Below are positions 37,684 through 47,920 of a DNA stretch of 64,000 nucleotides, piece by piece. This stretch comes from Photobacterium kishitanii. Lineage in GTDB: Bacteria; Pseudomonadota; Gammaproteobacteria; Enterobacterales; Vibrionaceae. The stretch is from the NCBI RefSeq assembly GCF_003026355.1, contig NZ_PYON01000015.1, forward strand, positions 1 to 64,000, given 5' to 3'. The notes beneath the pieces were generated by a model. The model searched no databases and was not told the origin of the DNA. It saw only the letters and a list, made by a program, of their open reading frames with translations. How positions within the stretch are numbered: the stretch's first letter is position 1; the number at the start of each line of letters is the position of its first letter. The translations under genes and the position numbers were made by a program.

Positions 37684-39081
37684 TTAGTTGTGGTCATTAA
37701 ATAGGTTTTCAAGATCGCGCATCAGGCGTTTCCCTTGACTATTTAATGGAATTGCTGCAATTGTGCGAAAGCGTCGAGGAATAGCAATTGGCTCTATCCA
37801 TTGACGTAACTGTTGGCGTAATAATAGCCAAAACTGTCCTTTTCCTACTCGCTCTAGTTGCTCTGTACCTTGGGCTGTTAGGGTGATCACTGCGGCGATT
37901 TGTAATCGTTGTTGTCGTTCTAATGGTAATACTGCCGCCTCATCAATCCAGGCTAACTGACATAAACGTCGTTCGATTTCAGTTAGCGATATGCGTTTTT
38001 CTTCTATTTTAATGATTCGATCGGTACGGCCTTTGAGTTCAAAATAATGATCATCAATTAATAGGCAGTGATCACAGGTTTGATACCACTGATTAGGATC
38101 AACAAAGGGAGAACGAATTTTTAAACATTGTTCGACATTAACCGCGATTTTAACCACATCAAACCGTAGCCACGGTGTCGTAGATTGCTGTTGTTGGCGA
38201 TAACCAATCCCCCCCGTTTCGGTACTACCAAAGACTTCAAACGGCAGTGCGCCTAAGAATTGCTGGCAATGTTGCGCGGCGGCAAATGGTAATGGGCCAC
38301 CAGATGAAAAAATGGCGTTATAAGGAGTAGAAGTAACGCTATTATTGAGGCGTTTTAGTAGTGCTGGACTACTGATTAAAATGTTACTTGTTGAGGCTTG
38401 GGCTTGCACCTGTTCCGGATAGTCGAGATTAAAACAATCAAAACTACGACCGCAGCACAACGGCCATAATACGCGAAATAATAATCCATAAATATGTTGG
38501 TGCGATACGGTACTGCAAATATGGTTGTGTTGTAACTGTTGTCCCCAGATTGCTTCAAGTTGGGCGATTTCATTGTCGAGTAAATCAAGGGTTTTTATAA
38601 TCGCCTTGGGTGTGCCACTAGAACCTGAAGTAAACAGGGTTAATTCAATATCAGCCAGTATTAATGTTGGGAACACTGCCTTTGAGGTTAACGCTTGATG
38701 CTGGTGGATCAAGGGGCTTAGGTTGATGGTTACTAACGATGCTGGAATTTGCGTATCAGTATCGTGCAATAACACATCAAAATGCGGGCTTAATTCAGCC
38801 AGTGCTGCTGGTTGATGGTTACTCGGTAAAATCAATTTTTTATTAGCGTGAATAACAGCCATAAAAGCAACGGCAAAGATGTAACTGTCTTTACAGCAAA
38901 TGGCAAAGCGTTGTTGTTTAGTTAGCGCTAATTGTTGGCTTAAACTAAAAACATGCGCTTGAAACTGAGGCCATGAGTGCTGTGTTGTACCATTAATGGC
39001 CACATTATTGAGATGATGAGTAGGGCGCTGCATTAAGGTTGATAATGATGTTAAAGCAGAAGGGGATATAGCTGTATGCAT
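37684..39081 (-). CDS. apeH: APE acyl-AMP ligase (ApeH type)
   Basis: A 465-residue member of the AMP-binding superfamily, with the P-loop FTSGSSGTPKAIIKTL, the adenylate motif FGSTETGGIGYR and the C-terminal GRTDRIIKIEEKRIS hinge. It should activate the aryl acid starter (4-hydroxycinnamate or 4-hydroxybenzoate) and load it onto ApeE or ApeF. Its low-similarity N-terminus, with no CoA-binding features obvious by eye, supports an acyl-ACP rather than acyl-CoA product. Confidence 0.85.
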   Translation of the reverse strand: MHTAISPSALTSLSTLMQRPTHHLNNVAINGTTQHSWPQFQAHVFSLSQQLALTKQQRFAICCKDSYIFAVAFMAVIHANKKLILPSNHQPAALAELSPHFDVLLHDTDTQIPASLVTINLSPLIHQHQALTSKAVFPTLILADIELTLFTSGSSGTPKAIIKTLDLLDNEIAQLEAIWGQQLQHNHICSTVSHQHIYGLLFRVLWPLCCGRSFDCFNLDYPEQVQAQASTSNILISSPALLKRLNNSVTSTPYNAIFSSGGPLPFAAAQHCQQFLGALPFEVFGSTETGGIGYRQQQQSTTPWLRFDVVKIAVNVEQCLKIRSPFVDPNQWYQTCDHCLLIDDHYFELKGRTDRIIKIEEKRISLTEIERRLCQLAWIDEAAVLPLERQQRLQIAAVITLTAQGTEQLERVGKGQFWLLLRQQLRQWIEPIAIPRRFRTIAAIPLNSQGKRLMRDLENLFNDHN

Positions 39082-39118
39082 AGCCGTTCTCTAGTTTTTG
39101 ATAAAAGTTAGTGCTTAC

Positions 39119-39688
39119 TTATTGGGTGTTTTTATTGCGATACCATTGTCGGCATAACCATTCGATACCAAATAAGCTTCCCGCTAATATATAGCTGATA
39201 AAGCCATTGTATAATGTCCATATATGCAGTGGCATAAAACAAGTTATTAATGCAATAGTGCCATTGATAATAAAAAATACACACCATATTTTAGTGACAT
39301 TACGGGTATAGCTTACGCCACTTGCAGGTAAATCAGGCTCTTGTATACGTGCTAAACGCTCAATTAAACTTTGCTGTTGCCATAAGCTGCTACTAAATAG
39401 CCCTAGCATTAAGATATTGACAATAACCGGATAGTATAATAATAACCCTTGTTGGCGAAATAATGAGCCTAATGTAACTAAGGCTATTCCAGCGCCACCG
39501 CTTAACCAACCAATATACTTTAGTTCTTTAAGTTGCGTCTGCTTTGCTGCAATGATCCGTACAATGAAAAATACTGCCAGCAATGCACCTACAGTTGCTA
39601 ATCCCCAGCGGCTAATGCCGTAATAAACGGCGACAGGGTAGGCGATCAGTGCTAAGGCTGACAATATTGTTAGCAGACGCATTATCAT
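39119..39688 (-). CDS. apeG: APE cluster integral membrane protein (COG4648-like, ApeG type)
   Basis: A 189-residue protein with five or six hydrophobic spans and a basic C-terminus (CRQWYRNKN). It belongs to the small membrane proteins regularly found between the ACP and ligase genes of APE clusters; its function is unknown. Its ATG overlaps the apeF stop (TAATG). A second ATG two codons later is equally possible. Confidence 0.7.
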   Translation of the reverse strand: MIMRLLTILSALALIAYPVAVYYGISRWGLATVGALLAVFFIVRIIAAKQTQLKELKYIGWLSGGAGIALVTLGSLFRQQGLLLYYPVIVNILMLGLFSSSLWQQQSLIERLARIQEPDLPASGVSYTRNVTKIWCVFFIINGTIALITCFMPLHIWTLYNGFISYILAGSLFGIEWLCRQWYRNKNTQ

Positions 39689-39945
39689 TATTCAGCCTTG
39701 AGCAAATCAGCAACTGCGATAACGACATCATCAACGGTGCGTACATTTTTAAATTCATCGGGCTGAATTTTTTTGCCAGTAAGGTTTTGCAAGCGTACAA
39801 CAAGGTCAACAGCATCAATACTATCAAGATCAAGATCTTGATAGAGGTTTGATTCTAAATGGATATCCTCAGCATCAAGTTCAAATAGCTCGACTAAAAG
39901 TGCTTGGACTTGATGAAAAATTTGGTCGTTATTAATTTGAGTCAT
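39688..39945 (-). CDS. apeF: APE acyl carrier protein (ApeF type)
   Basis: An 85-residue acidic helical protein with LDLDSIDAVDLVV, where the Ser receives phosphopantetheine. It is one of two carrier proteins for the polyene chain. It is five bases after apeE and overlaps apeG. Confidence 0.85.
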   Translation of the reverse strand: MTQINNDQIFHQVQALLVELFELDAEDIHLESNLYQDLDLDSIDAVDLVVRLQNLTGKKIQPDEFKNVRTVDDVVIAVADLLKAE

Positions 39946-39950
39946 AATAA

Positions 39951-40208
39951 TTACGCTTTGTTCTGTGAGATATAATGAGCAAGGTTAGCGATTGATGCGA
40001 AGTGTTGACGGGTATTAGTGTCATCAGCATCAATAACAATATTGTATGTTTTCTTGATTGCCAGTCCAAGTTCTAAGGCATCAATAGAATCTAATCCTAG
40101 ACCATCGTTAAAAAGCGGTGCGTCGGTATCGATATCCTCAACAGTAATATCTTCTAAATTTAACACATCGATAATTAACGTTTTTAATTCTGTATGTAGT
40201 TGTTCCAT
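39951..40208 (-). CDS. apeE: APE acyl carrier protein (ApeE type)
   Basis: An 85-residue acyl carrier protein. The phosphopantetheine attachment site is the Ser in LGLDSIDALELGL. It is rich in Asp and Glu, as usual for ACPs. It lies between the acyltransferase gene and apeF. Which ACP carries starter and which carries elongating chains cannot be told here. Confidence 0.85.
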   Translation of the reverse strand: MEQLHTELKTLIIDVLNLEDITVEDIDTDAPLFNDGLGLDSIDALELGLAIKKTYNIVIDADDTNTRQHFASIANLAHYISQNKA

Positions 40209-40251
40209 GTTACCTGCTTGTATTAAGGGTTAACGACAGTATAAATGTAGC

Positions 40252-41055
40252 TCAAACGTCTGTTGGAAAAAGAGTACTGGCTAAATGTTTATTGAGTTGT
40301 CGAGCCGCAGTTGTTGGCGAGCTATGTTCTTTTAAATACGACTCTATACTAATTTTGTTTTTTATTTCAATTAAGAAAAAAGGCTTTTTATCGGGTACTT
40401 GATACCATTTTTGCTCTTTGGTTAAAAAGCTCGGTGATACTGTTATATGAACGACACGAATATTAACCTGACTGCGAATGGCTATTTGTGCTGCTCCACG
40501 CTGCAACTTTGGTGTTTTAGTCGCCGTTGTACGTGTTCCTTCTGGAAATATCAGTAATACATTACCTTGTTGTAGGCGTTGGTTACAGCTTTCTAATAGT
40601 GATTCAGGATCGCGATTGGGAATATAACCAGCAGCTTTAACAATACCTTTAATAAAGGGATTTCGCCAAATAGAAGCTTTAACAAGACAATCACATTGTG
40701 GCAATTGTGAAGCTATAAGGACATAGTCAATTAGACTAGGATGATTAGCAACAATTAAACTGTGTTTGTCTTCTTTAAGCGCGATCAAATTGTCAAAGCG
40801 ATAATCAATCACTTTTAAAAATCGCATTGTGCGACAGAAAAAATTAAAAGTACGTTGAATGGTGCTTTGTACTTTGATTTCTCGTTGCTGGTGATTGGGT
40901 GTAAGTAGTGATATTAGCGGAAATATCATGAACGTCAGCAAAAGGGCACCTAAACCAAAAAGGCTGAAGCATCCTGCGGTTGCGATAATACGCCAGCTCT
41001 TATTGAGTCGCTGTGCTATTGAGAGTGTACTCATGATTGATATCGCCACTGCCAC
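40252..41055 (-). CDS. apeD: APE lysophospholipid-type acyltransferase (ApeD type)
   Basis: A 267-residue PlsC-family acyltransferase with one or two N-terminal hydrophobic segments, the catalytic H-x4-D in VANHPSLIDYVL, and the substrate motif FPEGTRTTA. It probably adds an acyl chain to the lipid anchor of the pigment. It overlaps apeC by 25 bases. Confidence 0.85.
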   Translation of the reverse strand: MAVAISIMSTLSIAQRLNKSWRIIATAGCFSLFGLGALLLTFMIFPLISLLTPNHQQREIKVQSTIQRTFNFFCRTMRFLKVIDYRFDNLIALKEDKHSLIVANHPSLIDYVLIASQLPQCDCLVKASIWRNPFIKGIVKAAGYIPNRDPESLLESCNQRLQQGNVLLIFPEGTRTTATKTPKLQRGAAQIAIRSQVNIRVVHITVSPSFLTKEQKWYQVPDKKPFFLIEIKNKISIESYLKEHSSPTTAARQLNKHLASTLFPTDV

Positions 41056-41777
41056 TGTTGGTGTTGAGCATTAATTGACCATTGACTATCTTTATTGGCA
41101 AGGTGCTTAATTATCGTTAGTGTCTGTGGATAACAACTAACACTATGCTGAGGTTCATTGGTTAATTTGAAGGTCGGTCGCCAACTTAATTGGCAGTTAT
41201 TCCCATTAGATATCACCATTGCAAGCGCGAAACTTGGGTATTGGTACTGTTCAAATTGTTGATATTCAATCGGTAATGGTTGATCAAAATCGACCATAAG
41301 TACCCGATGATGTGGATGTTGGTTGAGATAACAAGCAACCTCAATCAGTGCCATATGGAGATTATTTTCCCCGCCAGCTAATGAGGTAACTGCGATGGGT
41401 TGTTTGGCTGCAATAGTATATAAACCAGCCGCAGTATTATGGACCGATTGTGAAAAAGCAATCGGTGACGCATCATCACCATTAATAATATCTTTGATTA
41501 GCTTGACGGTACGGTGTAATTCGCCATGTCGACTTGAAAAAACAATATAGTCGATATTATTTGATGCTGTAATCATCAGCGCCGTTTGGAGTGCCAACTT
41601 ACTGAGAGGGCTCATGCGACGGCGCATCATTGGTGGTATTTTATCTGCTACTGGTGGCTGAGGATCAATTAATTGTGGGTTTTTAGCCCAAGTCTGCCAA
41701 TCTTGTTGGGTTGTTAAACCCGGTGCAAGGGCAATCCAATGGTCAATATTGAAGTGAATTGTATTCATAGGCTCCAC
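41031..41777 (-). CDS. apeC: APE ketosynthase-like chain length factor (ApeC type)
   Basis: A 248-residue protein matching only the N-terminal half of a ketosynthase (Ketoacyl-synt_2 type): SPLSKLALQTALMI, FSSRHGELHRTVKLI and FSQSVHNTAAGLYTIA. The active-site position reads SLAGGENNLH, with no Cys, so it cannot condense. It fits the partner that pairs with ApeO to set chain length. It is the first gene of the minus-strand operon, 248 bases from the divergent methyltransferase gene. Confidence 0.8.
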   Translation of the reverse strand: MEPMNTIHFNIDHWIALAPGLTTQQDWQTWAKNPQLIDPQPPVADKIPPMMRRRMSPLSKLALQTALMITASNNIDYIVFSSRHGELHRTVKLIKDIINGDDASPIAFSQSVHNTAAGLYTIAAKQPIAVTSLAGGENNLHMALIEVACYLNQHPHHRVLMVDFDQPLPIEYQQFEQYQYPSFALAMVISNGNNCQLSWRPTFKLTNEPQHSVSCYPQTLTIIKHLANKDSQWSINAQHQQWQWRYQS

Positions 41778-41868
41778 ACAAACAACTAAATAATCAGAGT
41801 ACTTGCAAAATTAATATAAACATTAATAAAGTTTATCATTAAATCAATCAGATAACTGTGTAATTTAT

Positions 41869-41905
41869 AATCATCAATTAAATCTTTTTATTTTAATTGA
41901 TGATT
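41869..41905. promoter_or_regulatory. Perfect 14-bp inverted repeat in the APE divergent promoter region
   Basis: AATCATCAATTAAA and TTTAATTGATGATT flank a 9-base T-rich loop. The site is about 92 bases upstream of apeC and 120 upstream of the methyltransferase gene, well placed as a shared operator. No gene reads into it, so a terminator role is unlikely. Confidence 0.5.
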
Positions 41906-42025
41906 TTGTTTTGGTTGCTGATATCTGTGTAATTATCGATATTGTTTGTTTTTAAACAGTACATCTTGATAGTAGCTCGTTAGAATAGCGACTTTATTTT
42001 ATCTCTCCCGATTAATAGGTGCAGT

Positions 42026-43093
42026 GTGACTCGTTTTACTACAGATCCATTCAATGCATTAGCGGCGAAAACGGAAGCTCAGAAATTAGCTTTTTCGCCG
42101 ATTATTTTTCATACCGCTCGAACTTTGCGTGATTTAAAAATATTACAAGTATTGGATGATGCAGGTAAAAATGGACTTAATGCTGAACAAATTGCAGCAG
42201 TTACTAATGTGTCGGAATATGGTGTTAAAGTTTTACTAGATATGGCGTTAAGTGCATATATTGTTACTTGGCATCAGGATAAATATTGTTTAGCTAATCT
42301 TGGATATTTTTTATTACATGATGGCATGACGAATGCGAACATGGATTTTACTGCGGATGTTTGTTATGCCGCAATGATGCATTTAACAGAATCCATTCAA
42401 CAAGGTAAGCCGGCTGGGCTTAAAGAACTCGGTGATTGGCCAACTATCTATCAGGGTTTATCACAATTGTCACCACAGGCGAAACAAAGTTGGTTTGCAT
42501 TCGATCATTTTTATTCAGATCGTTCATTTCCGTTATTATTAGACAAAGTGTTTACTCACCAACCTTTACGAATTTTTGATATTGGTGGTAATACGGGTAA
42601 ATGGGCATTGCAATGTTGTCAGCATAATCAAGATGTTGAAGTAACAATTATTGATCTACCACAGCAGATTGCCGTTGCAACCGTCAATGCAGAGCAGGCT
42701 GGATTTTCTGATCGGATTAAAGGCTATCCGATGGATATGCTTGATCGTGATCAAGCTTTTCCACAAGGTGCTGATGTGTGGTGGATGAGTCAATTTCTAG
42801 ATTGTTTTTCTCCAATGGAAATTCTAAGTATTTTACGTCGTGTAAGGCAAGCAATGAGTCTAGATGCCAAAGTGTATATTTTAGAATTATTTTGGGATAC
42901 TCAACGTTATGAGGCTGCGTCTTATTGTTTAAATGCAACATCGCTATATTTTACTTGTTTAGCGAATGGCAATAGTCGTTTTTATCGTAGTGAAGATTTT
43001 TTAGAGCTTGTAACAGAAGCGGGCTTTATTATTGTTGAGCGTGAGGATGATATAGGCTTAGGCCATACATTACTCACGTTGCAAGCTGGATAA
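42026..43093 (+). CDS. SAM-dependent methyltransferase of the APE locus
   Basis: A 355-residue class I methyltransferase with an N-terminal dimerisation/winged-helix domain (residues 20-100, LNAEQIAAVTNVSEYGVKVL) like plant-type and small-molecule O-methyltransferases. The SAM-binding motif I is FDIGGNTGKWAL, near residue 188. It starts at GTG, with AGGTG upstream. APE head groups carry ring methyl groups in known compounds, so this enzyme probably methylates the aryl head. It corresponds in kind to the methyltransferase of other APE clusters but is transcribed divergently here with the flavin oxidoreductase gene. Confidence 0.8.
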   Translation: MTRFTTDPFNALAAKTEAQKLAFSPIIFHTARTLRDLKILQVLDDAGKNGLNAEQIAAVTNVSEYGVKVLLDMALSAYIVTWHQDKYCLANLGYFLLHDGMTNANMDFTADVCYAAMMHLTESIQQGKPAGLKELGDWPTIYQGLSQLSPQAKQSWFAFDHFYSDRSFPLLLDKVFTHQPLRIFDIGGNTGKWALQCCQHNQDVEVTIIDLPQQIAVATVNAEQAGFSDRIKGYPMDMLDRDQAFPQGADVWWMSQFLDCFSPMEILSILRRVRQAMSLDAKVYILELFWDTQRYEAASYCLNATSLYFTCLANGNSRFYRSEDFLELVTEAGFIIVEREDDIGLGHTLLTLQAG

Positions 43094-43116
43094 AATGTAA
43101 CGTAAGGATAGCGATT

Positions 43117-44367
43117 GTGAATCAAAAACAGCGTACGCAAGTGGTTATTATTGGTGCTGGCCCTTCAGGCTCTGTTGCTGCTGCATTATTGCATCAGCAA
43201 CACATTGATGTGATTGTATTAGAAAAAAGCACCTTTCCTCGATTTTCCATTGGCGAAAGTTTACTGCCTGCGTGTATGGAGGTTATTGAACAAGCGAAAA
43301 TGTTAGATGCAGTTACTGCGGCTGGGTTTCAGTTTAAAGATGGTGCTGCTTTTCGTTATCGAGACCGTTATACCGCGTTTGATTTTAGCGATAAATTTAC
43401 TCCAGGAGCAGGAACAACCTATCAAGTTCAGCGTGGACATTTTGATAAAGTGTTAGCGGATGAGGCGCAAGCTCAAGGGGTTGAGATTCGCTATGAGCAC
43501 ACCGTTGAAGCGATTGAATGTTTAGATGGTAAGTCAGTACTTACAATTACGGATGCTCAACAGCAACAGCAACAGTATGCATTAGAAGCGGATTTTGTAC
43601 TTGATGCGAGCGGTTTTGGTCGAGTATTGCCACGATTACTGGGGTTAGAAAAACCGTCACATTTACCACCACGGCAAGCGATATTTTGTCATGTCACCGA
43701 TCATATTGATGTTAACCGTTGTGAGGTGGAATATGATCGCAATAAGATTTTAATTTCAGTCCATCCTCAATCCGCCGATGTCTGGTATTGGCTAATTCCG
43801 TTTAGTAATGGCACTTGTTCATTAGGAGTGGTTGCGCCACCACAATGGTTAGCGAAGTATGGTGATGATTCGATCTCGATATTAAAGCAATTGGTTATTG
43901 AAGAATCAGGGTTAGCGGCAGTATTGGCTGCTGCAGAATATCCATCGACAGCTGCAACCATTGAGGGCTATTCAGCGAATGTTACCCAACTGGCAACGTC
44001 AAATTATGCGTTGTTAGGTAATGCTGGAGAGTTTTTAGATCCGGTATTTTCTTCTGGAGTAACAATTGCGATGAAATCTGCGCAGTTAGCTGCGGGGGTG
44101 TTAACACGCTCTTTTGCCGGAGATAACATTGATTGGCAACGTGATTATGCTGAGCCGTTAATGTTGGGCGTTGATACTTTCCGTACTTATGTGGAAGGGT
44201 GGTATTCAGGAGAGTTACAAACAGTCATTTTTCATCCTAATCCTGATCCTAAAATTAAACAAATGATATGTGCAATTTTAGCTGGCTATGCGTGGGATAT
44301 TAATAATCCTTTTGTTGCCCAATCACAACGTAGATTAGCTGTTGTAGCTGCATTATGTGCAGATTAA
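43117..44367 (+). CDS. Flavin-dependent oxidoreductase with halogenase-type motifs
   Basis: A 416-residue FAD protein. GAGPSG at residues 13-18 binds FAD, and FPRFSIGESLLP follows. Lys74 lies in FQFKDGAAF, the position of the lysine conserved in flavin-dependent halogenases. W223-Y-W225-L-I-P228 fits the W-x-W-x-I-P signature of that family. It begins at GTG, 23 bases after the methyltransferase gene, with GGA upstream. Similar oxidoreductases occur in APE and flexirubin clusters. It may halogenate or hydroxylate the aryl head, or only oxidise an intermediate; motifs alone do not decide. Confidence 0.75.
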   Translation: MNQKQRTQVVIIGAGPSGSVAAALLHQQHIDVIVLEKSTFPRFSIGESLLPACMEVIEQAKMLDAVTAAGFQFKDGAAFRYRDRYTAFDFSDKFTPGAGTTYQVQRGHFDKVLADEAQAQGVEIRYEHTVEAIECLDGKSVLTITDAQQQQQQYALEADFVLDASGFGRVLPRLLGLEKPSHLPPRQAIFCHVTDHIDVNRCEVEYDRNKILISVHPQSADVWYWLIPFSNGTCSLGVVAPPQWLAKYGDDSISILKQLVIEESGLAAVLAAAEYPSTAATIEGYSANVTQLATSNYALLGNAGEFLDPVFSSGVTIAMKSAQLAAGVLTRSFAGDNIDWQRDYAEPLMLGVDTFRTYVEGWYSGELQTVIFHPNPDPKIKQMICAILAGYAWDINNPFVAQSQRRLAVVAALCAD

Positions 44368-44384
44368 GACCAAGATTTCGTTGA

Positions 44385-44436
44385 AAAAAGCCGTTACATT
44401 TCAACTCAAGCGAGTGATGAATGTAGCGGCTTTTTT
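44385..44436. terminator. Terminator after the oxidoreductase gene
   Basis: GCCGTTACATT pairs with AATGTAGCGGC (one mismatch), flanked by A-run and T-run. It sits between convergent genes and can serve both. Confidence 0.85.
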
Positions 44437-44447
44437 ATCGGTGGTTG

Positions 44448-44660
44448 TTAGCGCATCATATCAAGATATAAGCTTTCAACCTTAGTACGCGCCCATTCAG
44501 TCTTACGTAAAAACTTGAGGCTTGATTTAATGCTTGGATCATCATTAAAGCAGCGAATGTTAATCCGTGAGCCAAGTTCATCCCAACCATAATGCTCGAC
44601 AAGTTCAATCAATACTTTTTCTAACGTGATGCCGTGTAATGGGTTATTTTTTTGTGTCAT
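44448..44660 (-). CDS. VF530-family DNA-binding protein (DUF2132)
   Basis: A 70-residue protein starting [17 protein letters not shown], with [15 protein letters not shown] and [16 protein letters not shown] blocks. This is the whole length of the VF530/DUF2132 family, small helical proteins described as DNA-binding. It is monocistronic and converges on the APE oxidoreductase gene. Its cellular role is unknown. Confidence 0.85.
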   Translation of the reverse strand: MTQKNNPLHGITLEKVLIELVEHYGWDELGSRINIRCFNDDPSIKSSLKFLRKTEWARTKVESLYLDMMR

Positions 44661-45001
44661 GCTATATGCCGTTCAAGTGATTCATTTAAGATACTTAGTT
44701 GTTAGTGCTTAGTGTAACTGACAATGACACGATACCCAATGCTGTTTTATGGCTGACAAACACTGCCTCTTCAATCGTTACATGATTAGATAAAACTGAA
44801 AATAAATTTAACCATTATTAATGCTAATACTGAATAAGCGAAAGAGTGAAATAAAATAATCAAAGCTAATTAATTAAAATGCATATAGTACTTACTCTCA
44901 AACAGTATGTTCGAAAGTATAAGATTGTTGTTGCTTATTATTATGGTTTTTATATTGGCTCGTACAGGTAATTACCACCAATAATAATTTTAATAGTCTT
45001 T
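44661..45001. other. Spacer with no recognised feature
   Basis: About 340 AT-rich bases between the start of the VF530 gene and the end of the next minus-strand gene. I see no gene, repeat or clear terminator. Confidence 0.5.
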
Positions 45002-45823
45002 TTAATATGACTGTAATAATTTAATCGGTGGCTGTTTATTTATATTATTGGCTTTTTTCCTACGTTGTAAGGCGCATTTAGGACAGCCATTTCCCGCCAG
45101 ATGATTCGCTGGTAATTGGGAAAACTCACCATGGATATTACAAATAATAATACCTTTAACTCTCATGTTCTTATATTCGAATAATGAATAATTATAGTGG
45201 TTATTGTGAATTTTATTTGCATCTTCGATAAATTGTTTTGTGGTCTTCTTATGCTTGTTTTTTGTACATTTAGGGCATCCTGAACCACGTAAATGTGCAT
45301 CAGCTCGTTGCGTAAAATCACCATGAATAAGACAAGTTATGTCACTTTTTTTGAGTGCGCCAGTATAGATGAAATGATCATAACGATAACGGTTGTGATG
45401 CGCTTTGTTAGCCTTTGCTATGTAGACAGATTGTGAATGGCGATAAGACAAAGCACATTGAGGGCACCCCTTTCCTGCAAGATGTGCATTAGGACGCTGT
45501 TCAAAATTGCCATGAGTTCGACAGTTTATGATCCCTTTATCTAATGTCCCGCTATATATAAATTCCTTATAGGAATACTTGTTACCGTGAACGGCCGTTG
45601 CTCGGTCAATAAAAGTCTGAATATCCATCTTTTGTTTGCCAGAACAGGCTGGGCAGCCATGTCCTGCAAGGTGAGCATCTGGCCGTTGATTGAAATTTCC
45701 ATGGATTGGGCAAGTGATAATGCCTTTGGTTTTGGCGTTTATATAATCAAAAAAAGCGTAACTATATTTTTCTGAGTGGCGATTTTTTGCTCGTTTAATA
45801 AACGTGTCAGTATTTTTTTTCAT
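45002..45823 (-). CDS. Protein of four tandem Cys/His repeats (zinc-ribbon-like, DUF723-like)
   Basis: The 273-residue protein is almost entirely four copies of a ~62-residue unit. Each begins with a short helix (TFIKRAKNRH-type), then KYSYxxFxY, an I-x-C-x-x-H-G-x-F-x-Q core, and ends HLxGxGCPxC. Each unit thus has one Cys-x2-His pair and one Cys-x2-Cys pair, enough for one zinc site. Similar units occur with phage and homing-type nucleases, from memory; a DUF723 relation is likely but not proven. There is no signal peptide, and the tail is basic (RRKKANN). It stands alone in AT-rich spacer DNA, suggesting mobile origin. Nucleic-acid binding is an inference. Confidence 0.6.
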   Translation of the reverse strand: MKKNTDTFIKRAKNRHSEKYSYAFFDYINAKTKGIITCPIHGNFNQRPDAHLAGHGCPACSGKQKMDIQTFIDRATAVHGNKYSYKEFIYSGTLDKGIINCRTHGNFEQRPNAHLAGKGCPQCALSYRHSQSVYIAKANKAHHNRYRYDHFIYTGALKKSDITCLIHGDFTQRADAHLRGSGCPKCTKNKHKKTTKQFIEDANKIHNNHYNYSLFEYKNMRVKGIIICNIHGEFSQLPANHLAGNGCPKCALQRRKKANNINKQPPIKLLQSY

Positions 45824-46412
45824 ATTTTGGAGGTTATTCGATTTGATTACTTTTGATGTTATTTGTTAAATAAAAACGTAAGAAATGATGGAAAAACTAT
45901 TTGTCAGCAAATGGTCAATAATGCAATTAGGGAGAAAATATCGCTTTTTAAATACGATTCAGTTAAAGATGTTCAGTAATGAGATGTAAAGAAAAGTTAA
46001 AATATGTTAATGATTACTTATGCGTAATACGCACATGATAATCTAGATCTTGGGCACCAACATCAAGAGCCAAAAATGGTAATCATTGTTTGCATTTATT
46101 TTGATGGCTATCACAAAACTGATCACGTAAATTTTGTACTGCACACGGTGGACTTAAACGTATTGAAAAATAAGCCTATTAGTGAGAAGCCTCATAAGAT
46201 ATAAGTTTATATTATATATTTAATGACGCTGTGAAATTGGACGTTTTATTGTGATGTGAAAGTATTTAAAAAATTATTCAGTTTTTATACAGGCTCAACA
46301 TGTAGCGTAGTATATGCCGTACTTAATTAATGATTTTATATTTTCTGTAATATACACAATTAAGATAAGGAGCATTAATAATTAAGATACAGACGGTGTA
46401 GAGGATTTAAAT
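45824..46412. other. Spacer and promoter region upstream of the atp operon
   Basis: About 590 bases. It holds a CRP-like site at 46100-46115 and a small palindrome TGCGTAATACGCA at about 46021-46033. gidB and parAB, which precede the chromosome-1 atp operon, are absent. No gene is visible. Confidence 0.5.
46100..46115. promoter_or_regulatory. CRP-like site upstream of the atp operon
   Basis: TTTGA-N6-TCACA, nine of ten consensus positions, about 300 bases before atpI. Confidence 0.4.
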
Positions 46413-47580
<1,168 letters not shown>

Positions 47581-47631
47581 TAAATTAAGTTCGATTTACG
47601 TTTTAACTATTTAATAAATTTGGAGTCATTC

Positions 47632-47868
47632 ATGGATATTGTAAGTGCAGTTCTTTATGTTGCTGGTGCACTACTGATTGGTTTAGGTGCAGCGGGTGCT
47701 GCAGCTGGTATCGGTAACTTAGCAGGTAAATACCTTGAAGGTGTTGCACGTCAGCCGGATCTTATGCCGATGCTACGTACACAGTTCTTTATCATGATGG
47801 GTCTTGTCGATGCGGTTCCTATGATTGGTGTTGGTATCGGTCTTTACATCATCTTTGCTGTGGCTTAA
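47632..47868 (+). CDS. atpE: ATP synthase subunit c
   Basis: A 78-residue two-helix hairpin forming the rotor ring. The glycine-rich first helix ([12 protein letters not shown]), the polar loop ARQPDL and the proton-carrying Asp60 in GLVDAVPM are all present. The residues of Na+-type rings are not, so proton coupling is expected. I chose the ATG at 47632, with GGAG seven bases upstream, over a TTG four codons earlier. Confidence 0.95.
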   Translation: MDIVSAVLYVAGALLIGLGAAGAAAGIGNLAGKYLEGVARQPDLMPMLRTQFFIMMGLVDAVPMIGVGIGLYIIFAVA

Positions 47869-47920
47869 TAGCTAAAACTACCGTTATTTATCATAACGTT
47901 ATTTAAATAGTGAGGATGGT

